64,000 nucleotides of DNA from Bimuria novae-zelandiae CBS 107.79 (lineage: Eukaryota > Ascomycota > Dothideomycetes > Pleosporales > Didymosphaeriaceae). The DNA lies in assembly GCA_010015655.1 (NCBI GenBank), contig ML976662.1, positions 1,176,818-1,240,817 of the forward strand, in the 5' to 3' direction. The translations under genes were made by a program, and so were the position numbers. The notes under the pieces were generated by a model. It was not told the DNA's origin. It did no database searches and was given only the letters and a program-made list of their open reading frames with translations. Below are positions 1 through 11,247 of this stretch, piece after piece; the stretch's first letter is position 1; each line of letters starts with the position of its first letter.

Positions 1-13
1 CCAATGTTCAGCC

Positions 14-892
14 ATGCCTTTTGAATTCACCGATAAAACAAATTCGATGGTCGAGAAATACAAGCTGCCCGAAATTCTTGGTTTCAGTGCGGTATCTAGT
101 CCTGAACGAGCCTTGGTCATCCAATGCACCACTGAGAGAGAGCTGAACCCCTTACACGATCTACTTTGGTACACATCATAGCAAGGCCCATGCTATTGCA
201 CACCGCCGGTTGGTATAATCGTATCGTTAGAGTATATACTGACATATCAAAGGCCGAGAAGTCGCAGATGATCGAAGCACTTAACTCCCACCGCGTCAAC
301 ACACTCGGTGAACTTCGCCGCATCGAGAAAGCTTTCGCAAAGCTCAATTCGCCGGATGTTGCTGCTCCCATGACTGCTGCTTGTACGTTAAATCTCCGGG
401 AGACAGAAATATCTATGACTAACACTTTACACAGGGTCGTACTATGTCAACTCTCACGGGCTACTCACCGAGCTACGCGGGCTGACGAAGAACTATCCTT
501 TCAGGTACGTTCGCCTCTCATCCTAGTCTACAAATCCGTGAACCTCCGCGCTAACACAACCGATCGTAGCTCCGAGTGCATCGAGGAAGCCAAACGAAGA
601 GTCTACGCCGATCCCGAATCCAACAGGAGCTGGAACTTCTGCTGGCTCGTCCTGAACAAGATCCAGCAAGAGTATGTGCAAGGCGTGGCTTTTATAGCGA
701 TGGTTGGCTAATAGTTTGTATAGTCAACTCCTTGCTTACTACGCCCAGCACCAGGCGTCTCAGCCGGCTATGTGGGGCGGTCGGGCGCCATCCTCTGACG
801 GCGTGACGCAGTTGAAGAACGCGTTTGTCGCTGAATGGCACTGGGCGATCCAGCAAATGCTCAGGCATTGGGATCAGCCTCCTTGTCGCTAA
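14..892 (+). CDS. Unrecognised five-exon protein (223 aa as modelled)
   Basis: I do not recognise this protein. A consistent gene model is exons 14-91, 139-382, 435-504, 570-671 and 715-892, with introns of 47, 52, 65 and 43 nt. All four have GT/AG ends, and the last three show good donors (GTACGT, GTACGT, GTATGT) and CTAAC- or CTAAT-like branch sites. Every phase closes, which is why I treat it as real rather than chance. The product is soluble-looking, with no signal peptide or membrane segment. Visible pieces are VYTDISKAEKSQ near residue 55, SYYVNSHGLL near 110 and LLAYYAQHQASQPAMWGG near 170. The first intron is the weakest splice. The true start may lie left of the window, so the N-terminus is uncertain. 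No neighbour suggests a function. Confidence 0.5.
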
Positions 893-1333
893 TGAGACGC
901 ATATCGCCGTCGAAAGCGCGTTTCTGTAATGACTCCGGCGGCGCCGTGAGATATGGCTCTGCGAGATCTGGCATCTCGTTAATAGTGGGGCAGTTCTACC
1001 AGCGCATCGAGAAGGCTTGAAGTCTTTAGATCCCTTTTTTTAACTTCAGGATCCTCCCATTCGTTATTCTACTCATTTCCTTTTGGTCTTTTCCTCAACG
1101 TCAATCCTCTCTATGTCATTTTCGTATATAGCATCCTTCATTTCTGTTATCGATCTATCCGCCAATCTTAGTCCATTCCGTTTGGTGATTGCATGTGGTT
1201 TTTGAGCGCGCTCCCTCCTCCAGTCAACCTTAGATTCTCAATCATCACACTTTGTGAGACTTTCAGTGCTGTCGACTTTCAATAGGCACCTGGCAAAAGG
1301 TCGCTCCTCAGAAGTTTGAAGATTTTCACTCAG
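893..1333. other. Intergenic, tail-to-tail
   Basis: About 440 bases separate the stop of the rightward gene at 892 and the modelled stop of the leftward gene at 1334. The sequence is pyrimidine-rich near 1030-1160 and holds short overlapping reading frames only. I see no promoter or RNA gene; it is probably the two 3' untranslated regions. Confidence 0.5.
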
Positions 1334-2640
1334 CTAACTAATCGAATCGATCATTATCAGTAAAACAACCGCCCACACCAATGCCCCAACGCGCTCTGGA
1401 CACGACCGAGGCCTCGTGGCCGCCGATGGAAGCCGCGCCCCCTTTTCGGAAAAACCGTCCATATGAGGTCTACAAAGACGTTAGCTTCGCACTCAACATC
1501 GTAGTCAGGAAACTCACACAACATCCGTGCTATCAAAGTACGCAGACTTCTTATAATCCCCATCCAGAATCTGATCATTCGTCAAAACCGCCATATCGTT
1601 CCCGAAGCTCACAATCGGCATATTCGGAAAGAAGCCCTTGGTCAGAATGACATAACGCGCCAGCGCATACAGAGCGTAATTCTCCGCGTTGTTCAGCGCG
1701 TCGTAGTTCGTCTGCGTGGACAGCGTCGCGAGGAGCTTCGCCCGCGTCACGCCGTACGCGTATTTCAACACGCGGATGTTAGGGCCCGGCGTTTTTTTCT
1801 GCTCGTCCATGACGCCTGCGAGGACGGACGTGTTCATGGCGCCGGTGGTGGCGCTCATTTCCCATTCGCGCGTTGCGTTGGGGGAGGGGTTGGCTATGGG
1901 ACGGAGGACGATGGCTTGGCCGACGTCGCTGATGTGCATTACCATGCGGGCCCATAGCGAGGCTATACATATCACACACGTCAGTTCAATTCAGTTCCGC
2001 TCATGTACGTAACTTGAGTTCATGGGAAAGGATACTCACCACGATTCACATATTTCCCTAGCCCCAGCTTCGACAGCTCTTTCCCCGCCTCGCTATCCAC
2101 CTGCTCATCCAGCGGATCCAAGTCAAAATACTTCTTGCAAAAGTTTATGTGCGGCTCGTTCCCGATATTATACGCGGGATGCTTTCCATCCCTCTTATTC
2201 CCATCATCGCAAATCTTCGCCGGATCATCGCACCGCACATGTATATCCGGGTTCACCGTCGCGTTGCCCTGCAGATTCGCATACTGCGCGGCGCGCCGCA
2301 AATTGCCCCTGATCAGGTCGGTGTAGTTGTTTATGCGGTAGGGCCGGCCGAAGAACTCGATTTCGGTCTCGTTTTCGAAATCGGGGTCCTGCGCTGCGGC
2401 GAACATCTTGTTCATCTCGGAGAAGCCGTCGCGGATCCATTTGAGGTCTTTGTCTTTGCAGCCTTCGCCGCCGGTGAGGGAGGCGGCGTAGTTGAGGAAG
2501 AGCTCCTTTTTGTCGACGTCGATGTAGCCGGAGGACCCGTCTGAGCCGGAGGGTGAGCTGCCTGGTGCGGCGAAGGCATGCGTGATGATTGTGGTGGAGA
2601 GGAAGATGGGGAGCGATAGTAGCGCTTTTAGGGTGAGCAT
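1334..2640 (-). CDS. Secreted metallopeptidase-like protein, HExxH apparently lost
   Basis: Exons run 2640-2040, 1962-1518 and 1469-1334, with introns of 77 and 48 nt (both GTGAGT donors). Residues 1-25 form a signal peptide (hydrophobic LKALLSLPIFLSTT, then AFA|AP). The body resembles fungal secreted peptidase-domain proteins of the M35/lysine-specific metallo-endopeptidase type: NFCKKYF near residue 165, then a long C-terminal region with the family-like NAENYALYALARYV. Where those proteins have an HExxH zinc motif, this one reads ARMVMHISDVGQ across the first splice junction, so only the first His is kept. It may be a non-catalytic secreted protein. The last exon adds a hydrophobic tail (VGALVWAVVLLIMI); if its intron is not removed, the protein ends at 1514. 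Family assignment is inference. Confidence 0.65.
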
Positions 2641-4192
2641 TGTGGATCAAGTCAAGCTCTTGTGTACAGGGTGGAGTAATGCGATCGAATGTGACGGCTG
2701 CTATCACGAAGCAGTGCATAATTCAACGAGTGGTATCCTCTGGTCGGTGCATCGTCAAGGAGTGCTATCCGCGTAGCGCCAAAATCCAGTCGATGTAGTA
2801 CATGGCAGCGGTGTTGAGAGGAAATTCGATCACTTTTGATGCAAATTGGGTCCGCATAAATGTGGCGAGGACGGGCGTCGTGTTCCAGTGCGCGACACGA
2901 CAAGCCGGGGGACATGGACCGAGCTGATTTAGTTGAAAGTAGGTGGGGGCGACAGTGGATAACTCGTGTGTTTCCTCCTGGGTCAGTGTGCGTACAATGT
3001 AGCCTCCTCTGGTGACAATCTTAACGCCATTTTTTATAGCAGAGTCCTAGCCAAATCCCATCATGACGAAGACCTTTGTCAATACTCCCAGCGCGGTTCG
3101 ATCGCGAATCGATGGGTGAAGATCATGCGCCGCGTCTCTCCGTCGTTGCGCGTCTCAGATATGCTGAAAGGGGGCAAGTATGGTTTGAGGGCGATCTGAA
3201 ACGCAAGGTTGGATGTGGGGTTGCCCTGCAGCCAGAGGACTGCCACAAAGATTTGCCAACACATCCCAGTTCCGAAATCGCGTCAACGACGTTTCCTGGG
3301 CGCAGGCTGATGTCTAGCGACCTTGAGTGGTGATGGTGTCTTCATTTTGAAGGGTACTTTGGTGTGGGAGATGAAGTGGAGCACAATTCTATGAGACAAT
3401 TAGTACGCATATTGAACAGATCAACAGTGGTCTTGATGGACTGTGAAAGTAGTATTACTTGGTGAAGTGTGGGACACTTGGGAGGGGCCACGAGGAAACA
3501 CAGACTTATATAACATCTGACTAATGTGGTAGTCTGAAGTTATTCCCGATGGCCCTCCAACCTTCCTCAAGCAGCTTTTATCCGTAACGATGAAGCGCGC
3601 GGCACATGCACTTTGCTACGGCCGCAACACTGATCTAATATTACTTGGAGAATGCGCCCACTGCTTAACAAGGCAACTCCAAAGCTTCTTTCGCGATAAG
3701 CTCGCCCTGCAAGCGACCGCCCAGGCCCAGATGGGAAGGTGATGCAGCGTTAGCCCGGGATATTGAATGCACGACGAATGAATGTTGACGAGTGTCGACT
3801 TCGCCGCCTCCAGATCAGGCACCATGGGACATTGTATAGAATGTAGGACGCGCGCCGACTTTTCGATCCTTTCCCCTTCACGTGCTTTTCGCTAGGAGTT
3901 GTGTGTGTATATCGGTCGTGGCCGAGTTCTGTGAGGGTTACCGTTGAGATTTGGTCGATCGCGGTTCGCAAGGTCAGTCACGAGGTCTTCCGCGATGATC
4001 ACTTCGCCACGGACCTGCGCATCGTGCAAGATGAGCGACTTGGAACTCACAAGTAACAGATCCCCCGAACAATCGCCTGCCAGCATCGTCGATCGCGTCT
4101 ACCGTGTCGTGCGAACCTCGATCCTCGTCACCACAAGATCGTGTGCGCGACACGCACAGCAAAGGCTCCGCGGACTACGCAACTCTACCGCC
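2641..4192. other. Intergenic, no convincing gene
   Basis: This 1.55-kb stretch contains only short overlapping reading frames on both strands, none with recognisable content or coherent splice sites. The part next to 2640 is the likely promoter of the leftward secreted-protein gene. Base composition is ordinary, not RIP-like. Confidence 0.5.
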
Positions 4193-4387
4193 ATGCCCAC
4201 GCTCACCACCTCAGCCTCCATAGGCATCGGCGTGCCGCTCGGAGTCATCCTACTCGCTGCGGTTGCCGGAATCATATATGCGGCAAGGGGGAAGAAAAGG
4301 AGTGCTGCCAGAGGCGACGTTGAACTGGTGAAGACCGAGCCTGATGCGCCCCCACCGAAAGTGATTAGGTGGAACCCGCACGGATAG
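4193..4387 (+). CDS. Small single-pass membrane protein (64 aa, possibly a last exon)
   Basis: From the ATG at 4193 the frame encodes a short Ser/Thr stretch (MPTLTTSASIG), one strong membrane segment (VPLGVILLAAVAGIIYAA) and a basic then acidic tail (RGKKRSAARGDVELVK) ending WNPHG. This is the usual layout of the C-terminal end of a fungal type-I membrane protein: stalk, membrane helix, short cytosolic tail. The same frame stays open upstream to 3944, but that part looks non-coding. It could be the last exon of a longer gene whose earlier exons I could not identify, or a small standalone protein. There is no family hit I can name. Confidence 0.35.
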   Translation: MPTLTTSASIGIGVPLGVILLAAVAGIIYAARGKKRSAARGDVELVKTEPDAPPPKVIRWNPHG

Positions 4388-4689
4388 TCACGCTCGTATA
4401 TGTAAGAGCAGGGTCGTGGGCTGGCATCGCAAGTGGAAGAACCACACGATGAGAAAGCATCAGACGGAAAGAAGGAATTCTGACGCCTATTGCGTCTGAG
4501 TGTACAAAACCGCATCACGCGAATGATTGTAGCAAAAGCACGTCGGTCTCCAGCGCACCATCAGAAGTAGATGCGTTTCATGTCACGTATCGCTCAGTAG
4601 CAATTTCCTTCTCGATACCTACTACCACATACCTCAGCCTCAACGCCTCCACTTCACACACCCACCCTCTTCCCCCCAGCCCCATCTAT

Positions 4690-5662
4690 CTACTCCCAAA
4701 CCCCGGCAAACGGATCATCACCCGCGTCTCGCGCACGTCTATACTCGATATAATCCCCCACATACCCCGCCACGTCCTCCCCATACACGCTGCCCACCCA
4801 CGCAAACACGGCATCCATCCCCGCCGCCACCCCCGACGAGCTCCACACGTTGCCGTCTACCACCCACTGTGCCGTGCGCTGCCACTGCACCCGCGGCCCC
4901 GTCGATGTTGCCCACGCCCATGATTTCTTGTTCGTCGTTGCGCGCCGCCCGTCGAGGATGCCGGTGCGCGCGGCGATGGTGGCGCCGGTGCAGATGGCGA
5001 GGATGTAGTTTTCCTGTGTGGGGTGTGTGTTAGCACCTGTCGTCTATTCACTGGCCTTCACTTCACTTCAATGTATACGAAACCCCCTCATCCTCCCCTC
5101 CTAAAGCGAAAAAGATAGAAACATGAATTGGAAAAGTGTGGAAGGGACAGGGACGTACTCTCGGTGCAACATCCCTCATAAACGCAATTTCAGCAGAAAC
5201 ATTATTCCGCGTGCCCAACCCCCCAGGCACATGCAACACATCCATCCCCCGCCCCTCCGCCATAAACTGCTCAAACGTAGTGCTCACCACAATTTCCTGG
5301 CCGAAGCTACCACCTGAAGCATTCAGCGCCGTGGACACGGGCCCCGGCGTCGCGGCGAGGATGTCGAGGTGCATGCCGATGGTGGCGGGGAGGTTGTATA
5401 GGGAAGAGAGGGAATCTAGAGGGGTAGAGGGTTAGGAAGAGTTCGTGAGGAAGGGGTGGCGGGCGGGTTTGACGAAGGGGAGAGGAAGGGTGAGGGGAGA
5501 GGTACTGAGCACATCGAGCGGGCCGAAGACGTCCAGCGCTTGGAAGCCAGGGAAAACGAGCATGCCGAAGGTTACTGCGAGGGTGGATGTGTTGAGCGGG
5601 GGGAGTGTTGGTGCTGAGAGAGCGGTTGGGAGAGCGCTGAGGAGGAGGTATGGAGGGCGCAT
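4690..5662 (-). CDS. Secreted DJ-1/PfpI (class I glutamine amidotransferase-like) protein
   Basis: Exons are 5662-5506, 5415-5159 and 5013-4690, with introns of 90 and 145 nt; all phases close (245 aa). The mature part has the DJ-1/ThiJ/PfpI layout: FGMLVFPGFQALDVFGPLDVLN as the first strand and loop, LHVPGGLGT in the middle, then the nucleophile elbow ILAICTGA with the reactive Cys, and WVVDGNVWSSSGVAAGMD, typical of this superfamily. The first 18 residues (MRPPYLLLSALPTALSAP) look like a signal peptide, unusual for a family that is mostly cytosolic. Substrate unknown; DJ-1 relatives include glyoxalases, chaperones, hydratases and transcription-regulator domains. No catalytic partner can be assigned from sequence alone. 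Neighbours give no pathway clue. Confidence 0.85.
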
Positions 5663-6595
5663 GGTGATGCAGTAACGTGAGTGTGTGCGTGAACTGTTGT
5701 ACTTCTTGGTGGAGAGGGGGATGCTTGATGGAGTGGAGTGAAGCGGTGGGGAATTGTATGGAGGCAGGGAGGGAAGAGTGAATTTTTAGTCTGATTTCTT
5801 GTGTGTATCAACCTTACTTCTGTAAGAGATGCTCGCTGGATTGGAGGGGAGGAGGGGAGTGCAGATCACTGCCTTTGGTAGAGACGGGACGGACGGGGTG
5901 GTACTTCCTCTCCGACGCCGCCTCTGATGATATTAAGGATCTTCTTTCAATCCTCCAAGTCACTTTCACCAGATTATTTTTGCGCTAGTTGTGCTTGCAC
6001 CAGATGTGCTGGCGCTCTGTAAGAACCTACATATGCTACTGTCGGATTGCGGACGATGTTACAGAGCGAATTTGCGGGCATTACGCTGACCGGGTCGCAT
6101 GTACGCAGAATACCTCGGATAGAGAGGATGACGTACCAGGTTTGTTGTGACCTAGCTTGTACGTGTAGCTCAAGGTATGCGTGAGCAGAAGCTCGGGCTC
6201 TCAGCGACAAGAGTGTGGTGCCGGACAAATACAAGCTCAAAAGGTTGGGTATCAGCGCAAATATGCGGGGACTCAGTCACGAGAGGGAAATGTTTCGAGT
6301 GCTTCCCGGGCGTTTCTAGAAGCAAGTCTTCATTTATAACGTGATCAACTCGTACCCTGGTCCAGGGCCATATGGCGCAACACCTGTGTTGTTTAATACT
6401 CAGAAGTGTTCGTACCAGTTAGCTTCCGAGTCCAAGAATCGGGGTACTTCGAAACCTTGTATTTTGTAGTGGGGAAGACGCCTGCATGTCGAAGTCAAAT
6501 GCCCCGAGTACTCATCCGCCACGGCATCACCATGGATCCTTCGTACCGAGATCAACCGGTCGTAGGCTACTGTGCGGGTACATCAGCATCTACGT
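5663..6595. other. Intergenic, nothing recognised
   Basis: The part near 5663 is the promoter side of the leftward DJ-1-like gene and is purine/pyrimidine skewed. The part near 6595 is the 3' side of the F-box gene. Reading frames between are short and unstructured. Confidence 0.5.
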
Positions 6596-8287
6596 TCAAT
6601 ACTGAAGAGTGTGGGACCTACGTTCGTGATCAACGCGAATCTCATAGTCGAAGTGGATACCGCACTGTTGAAAAGCGCGGGTAAATTCGTAGAAATTAAA
6701 GTGGACGTCCTCCATCCGTGCGAGGTCCTTAGGCGTAATCGCGTAACCAGTGTAGGCATCTGGATACCGGAAGTCTGTTTTATATAGGATACCGACTGCC
6801 TTGAGGGGCAGTGCCTGAGTTTGAAGGGCAGTAAGTACGCTTTGAACATGGTAGTCGCAGAACTTCCTGCCAAACTCCTTGTTCTGGGAGTTGGTCATCT
6901 CTCCCTTGGTCAGGATAAGAGTTTCAAGTTTGCTAGGGAGTAGACTGCTCAGAGGCGTCGTGTACCCGTTATCAAGACCTTTTCCCGTCAGCTAAAGGAC
7001 CATGTAGTACAGCTGCAGAGGTCTGACCCACCAATTAATAACTCCAAGGGTGCATGAAGGTACTTGAGATCGCGGAATTTCTCCAAGCTCCCTAATCGAG
7101 CACGCGCGGCTCGGTCAGTTTGATCCATATGACTATCCTCGTCACTTTCGTCCATAGAACTATCCTCATCACTTCCGTCGTCCATACGCCTACCGTCGTC
7201 TATGAACAGATTTTGTAGCTCAGGGTGACGTTGTTGAAGCTCCCTCAGCAGGAGAGCATAGTTCGGGAAAGGGTTCGTGCGTTCTAAGCGTGTTCTAGAA
7301 GCGCACAAGGCAAACCCTTCCAGAGAGCGACAGGACGCTATTAGATTCACGATCGATGGGACGTCGACACTGAAAGCTTCTAGTCTGACTAAAAACATGG
7401 GTACGAAGTCAGTACGAGTCTAAAAGTAGGGGCTGGTGCCTTTTGTATAGTCTCAGGGACATCCACGTCGGACCAGAGCCTTGCATACTTGTCTTGACAG
7501 ATGATTCCTTTGGCGGGCAACCCCAAGGAATGTTATCTGACCAGGGAATTTTGTAGTTGGTCAAGGTCAAGGTCAGGTCGACCAAAGATTTGAGCCGGAG
7601 GACACTAGAGATGGAGTTGACCGAGATGTTGGACATATTCAACTTGAGCTTTCGCAGATGCTCGAATCGATGCACTTGGCCGCATGGGACACCCCGGGCT
7701 GCGAAAAGTACCAGTTGTAGAGCAGGTGACGGGAGGGACATGTCCCCGGGATCACGCAAACCGTCCGGTGGGAATCTGAATTCCGATTCGAAATTGAGAG
7801 CCAATGCCTGGATGTTGGGGGTCAAAGCTATTATCAATGCAGCTTCTAGGTCATAGAGAGGGTCTTTGCGCTGTCGAAATATAGACAATATGTCGTCTTT
7901 ATTTATCATATCAAGATGATGAATTACGGAGACAAGGCTGTTGAGGCTGGCAGCAGGACGATGGATGGATCGACGCTTTCTGTCCCTTATGGTAATCTCT
8001 TCGACTCCCCGCACTATCTGGGCGACGTTCGGCTGTTCGAAAAGCGTCCTGATGAACGGTGCAGAAGAACGGTGGTCGAAGTCGTGGATATATTGTGCAT
8101 ACAGGACGGCGTTTGCAACCCTATTGAGCCGTCGACACACCAATGCCACGGAACGATAGTCGGCAACAGGTGGTAGGTAAGGCGTTTGGGATGAGCATGT
8201 TCCCTTGTCAGGGATGTATTGCACGATCCTCACCAGGAGTTCGTCGGGTAGGTTGGAGATGTGACAGGTTTCCATGTTGACGGCCAC
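6596..8287 (-). CDS. F-box protein with leucine-rich C-terminal region
   Basis: Three exons, 8287-7489, 7388-7032 and 6978-6596, joined over introns of 100 and 53 nt, give 512 aa with all phases closing. Residues 8-60 form an F-box: ISNLPDELLVRIVQYIPD, then VALVCRRLNRVANAVLY. F-box proteins recruit substrates to SCF (Skp1-cullin) ubiquitin ligases through this motif. The rest has irregular leucine-rich stretches (HLRKLKLNMSNI, LVDLTLTL, KLETLILTKG), as in fungal F-box/LRR-like proteins, interrupted by an acidic tract rich in Asp, Glu, Ser and Met (around residues 335-360, genomic about 7120-7190). Target unknown. The start Met at 8287 puts the F-box near the N-terminus, as usual. It is divergently transcribed from the MFS gene at 8717. 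Confidence 0.85.
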
Positions 8288-8716
8288 ACGGTGTGATGAA
8301 GAGATTAGTTGGAGGTGAGGTTATGTGGGGGCAAGAGCAATCGGCCGCTAGCGCTGCTGACTCAGCATCGATTATCTTTGCAATTTCAATTTCAGGTGGA
8401 CTGATGAATTTGAAGCCCTGCATGTGGAGAGTCGAGCAACACTTGTTCCAAGCGGCGACGGCGAGTTAGCGGACGCATCTCATCGGAGACTCGATTCATG
8501 GGTCACTTTAGAGTAGCCATTTGTGTGTTGGTGGACGGCATACAGCATTTCCCGCCAAGGCGCGTTCCTGCAATTATGACGTGCCCGCGTGATACCGCGG
8601 GCCTGGTTTGTCGATTTCCCATCTCTGCACCAAATCCGCATCTGCATCCTTTCGTTGCCTCTCGCTGCCACGCCCCAATGCTTGCGGTTGCCTCGACGAG
8701 GTAGTTTTAAGCCACC
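8288..8716. promoter_or_regulatory. Shared divergent promoter region
   Basis: The 429 bases between the F-box start (leftward) and the MFS start (rightward) must hold both 5' regions. I see no clear TATA box or repeated operator. The MFS ATG sits in a good context (GCCACCATGG at 8712-8721). Confidence 0.5.
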
Positions 8717-10499
8717 ATGGGTCGCACGCGTCCCACCCTCGACCCACGCCAGTCGTCGACGTTGCACTATCAGACGTTTCCCATCCGCGCCCCCAGCACT
8801 CGTGGCGGGCCGTTGGGCTCCCACGCGTCGCCCTCGGGCAACAGCCACGCCTCCGACTCCGACGATGGCCACCATGAGTCGCCGCTGCCGACGAGGCAGC
8901 TCGCCGTCCTGGCCGTCATTGCGCTTGCCGAGCAGACGGCGCTCAACTCCATCAGCCCGTACCTGCCCGAGATGACCAAGTCGTTCCCCGAGGTGAAGGA
9001 CGGCCAGGCGGGCTTGTACGTGGGCTTGATTGCCTCGTCGTTTGCGCTTGCCCAGTTTGCGACCAACTTCTTCTGGGGTTGGCTGTCAGATCGCATCGGC
9101 CGCAAGCCAGTCATAATCATGGGCACCTTCTTGACGCTTCTATGCTTTGTGGCATTCGGCTTCTGCCGCACGCTTTGGCAGGCGATCCTGGTGCAGGTCT
9201 TCATGGGCCTCGTCAATGGCAATGCAGGCGTAGTCTCAACCTGCCTGGGCGAGATCACAGATCGCAGCAACCAGTCCAGAGCCTTCACCTATCTGCCTGT
9301 GGTGTATGGCCTCGGTGCCATCACGGGTCCCATCGTGGGCGGCGTACTGGTCATGGAGCGCTACACGTACCCGTATCTCTTTCCCAACCTGTTCGCGGCC
9401 GCTGTCCTAGCTGTCGACCTCGTCGTGTGCATGGGCTTCTTGGAGGAGAGCCTCGAAGAAGCGAAAAACCTCCCACCACTAGGGAAACGCGTCGAGAATC
9501 TGTTCTCGTGGTTGTGGCAATTCACCAGCTCGACGCGGCCTACATACATCAGACGCCTCATTCAGAAACGCAAAGGCCATCATCACACAAATCACTTGGA
9601 CCGTGTCCAGGAAGAGGATGAAGAAGAAGAGATTGATGACGAGTCGGACGATTCGCCGCCAGCCCTGTTCCCAGAGGCTTCAGGCGAAGTACTCACGAAG
9701 AAGGAGGTTCTAAACCGCGATACCGTCCTTCTCCTCGTCACGTACTTTATCTTCCAGCTCGCCAACATATCGTACAACTCCCTGTATCCTATCTTTGCAG
9801 AAGAGACAGAACCCACTGGTCGAGAGCTCAACATTGAGGGTGTCGGACTCTCCCTGGCGTTTGCAGGTGTCATCACCATCTTGTTCCAGATCGGTGTCTA
9901 CGGGAAGTTGAGGGAGCGGATAGGCAATAGGGTTACATATCGCGTCAGCTTGGCGGCCTTTGTTGTTGCCTTCTTGCTCATGCCTTTGGTTGGATACAAG
10001 GAAAAGAGTCCTTTTCAGGGCCTTGGATCTGGCATCGGTTGGCTGTGGGCTGAACTAGGCGTGATTCTGGTCATCAAAACAGTAGCAAGTGTCGGTGGTT
10101 TGACATCTGCGCTGCTTTTGGTAAGCACATTCCTGTTATTGAACAACTTGTATTCTGATGTGGCCGCAGATAACGAATTCCGCTCCCAATCACAACGTTC
10201 TCGGCACCCTCAACGGGCTCGCCCAAACCCTCTCCGCAGCTGGACGTGCCGCTGGTCCGTTCATCTCTGGCTCGCTCTTCACGGCTGCGACCAAGATTCA
10301 ACCAAAAGGCGAGGCGTTGGCTTTCGGCATATTCGCTGGTGTCTCCTTCATCGGCTTCCTTCTCAGCTTTGGGATCCGCGGAAGTGGACTGGAAGCTGAT
10401 GGATGGAGCGATGAGGACGAAGAAGTGGAGGATGAGGAAGAAGACATGGGTGGACAAGGAGAGAGTGCAAACGAGCGCACTGGGCTGCTTCGTAAATGA
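8717..10499 (+). CDS. MFS transporter, ZIFL/DHA1-like
   Basis: Two exons, 8717-10120 and 10170-10499, with a 49-nt intron (GTAAGC...CGCAG), encode 577 aa. After a roughly 60-residue soluble N-terminus come about 12 membrane segments. MFS signatures are visible: the loop 2-3 motif WGWLSDRIGRKPVI near residue 120, the GLGAITGPIVGG antiporter-like motif near 200, and STCLGEITD, similar to the conserved Cys-Gly-Glu loop of zinc-induced-facilitator-like transporters. A long acidic loop (EEDEEEEIDDESDD) lies between the two six-helix halves, and the C-terminal tail is again acidic, ending in ERTGLLRK. It probably works as a proton-coupled exporter in the vacuolar or plasma membrane; the substrate cannot be read from sequence. 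The good Kozak context supports the chosen start. Confidence 0.9.
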
Positions 10500-10801
10500 G
10501 CTAGCCATCTACTCGACCGGCCAACACATTGCATGGCGCGTCTGCCCTATCGGCCACGGTGCTCTACCAGGTGGCTTCAGCTCCCCATGGACATATCGGA
10601 CAGGATACGGCTGACATGAATCTGTCAATATTTTGCTGTACGATTGACTGTTTATACTTACGACGAAAGACGTAATAGACACGCATCGATGCACTTTCCT
10701 AGCAACTACCCTTCCCCCGTCATGTGTATCTACTTTAGGATCATCGTTGAGACACCGTTTTTGCGGCTGGGGCTGATGCTCACTTGTACCTCGTACCACT
10801 A
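10500..10801. other. 3' region of MFS gene and repeat boundary
   Basis: About 300 bases of ordinary-composition sequence between the MFS stop and the TA dinucleotide that flanks the large inverted-repeat element. No gene seen. Confidence 0.5.
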
Positions 10802-10861
10802 ACGTGTTTCACCAGTCATTGAGCCACTCTAGTCACTGAGTCACCCCACCAAGATCGCGAC
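10802..10861 (+). repeat. Left terminal inverted repeat of outer element
   Basis: Starts ACGTGTTTCACC after TA. It contains two tandem, related 17-bp units (AGTCATTGAGCCAC at 10814 and AGTCACTGAGTCAC at 10831). Confidence 0.75.
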
Positions 10862-11247
10862 GCATCTCTACACAACACCCACGATGCCCACCACATAACG
10901 CACCCACCAGCTCGAAAAGGAAGCTAGGCTAGCTCTATCTATCTACGCAATTTAGATAAGATAGGTCTTTAGCTATTAAAACGCTATAAGGCTCTATAAT
11001 ATTAATTAATTTATCCTATATTAACACGTTAATAGTTATCTACTTTAAGCTATTAGCCTATTACTAATACCTAGAAATAAAAGCTATATCCTATAAAGGA
11101 GTAGGCTTTAGTAAAGTAAATTTTAAATATTAATTATTTTTTACCTATTAATACAGCGTACGGATATAAAGTAACTAAGCTACCTAAATAAAGTGTCTAT
11201 TTTATAAATAAGGAAAAGTTCTTATTAATTTACTTAATTTACTTATA

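Noticed and set aside
2020..2060. A His-Glu-Leu triplet in another frame inside the first intron of the metallopeptidase-like gene
   Set aside because: It reads HELKLRT and then a stop, without the second His of HExxH, and the intron has strong GTGAGT/TATAG splice ends.
8770..9621. Long antisense and alternate frames across the first MFS gene
   Set aside because: They only mirror the codon structure of the transporter; no independent domain or start.
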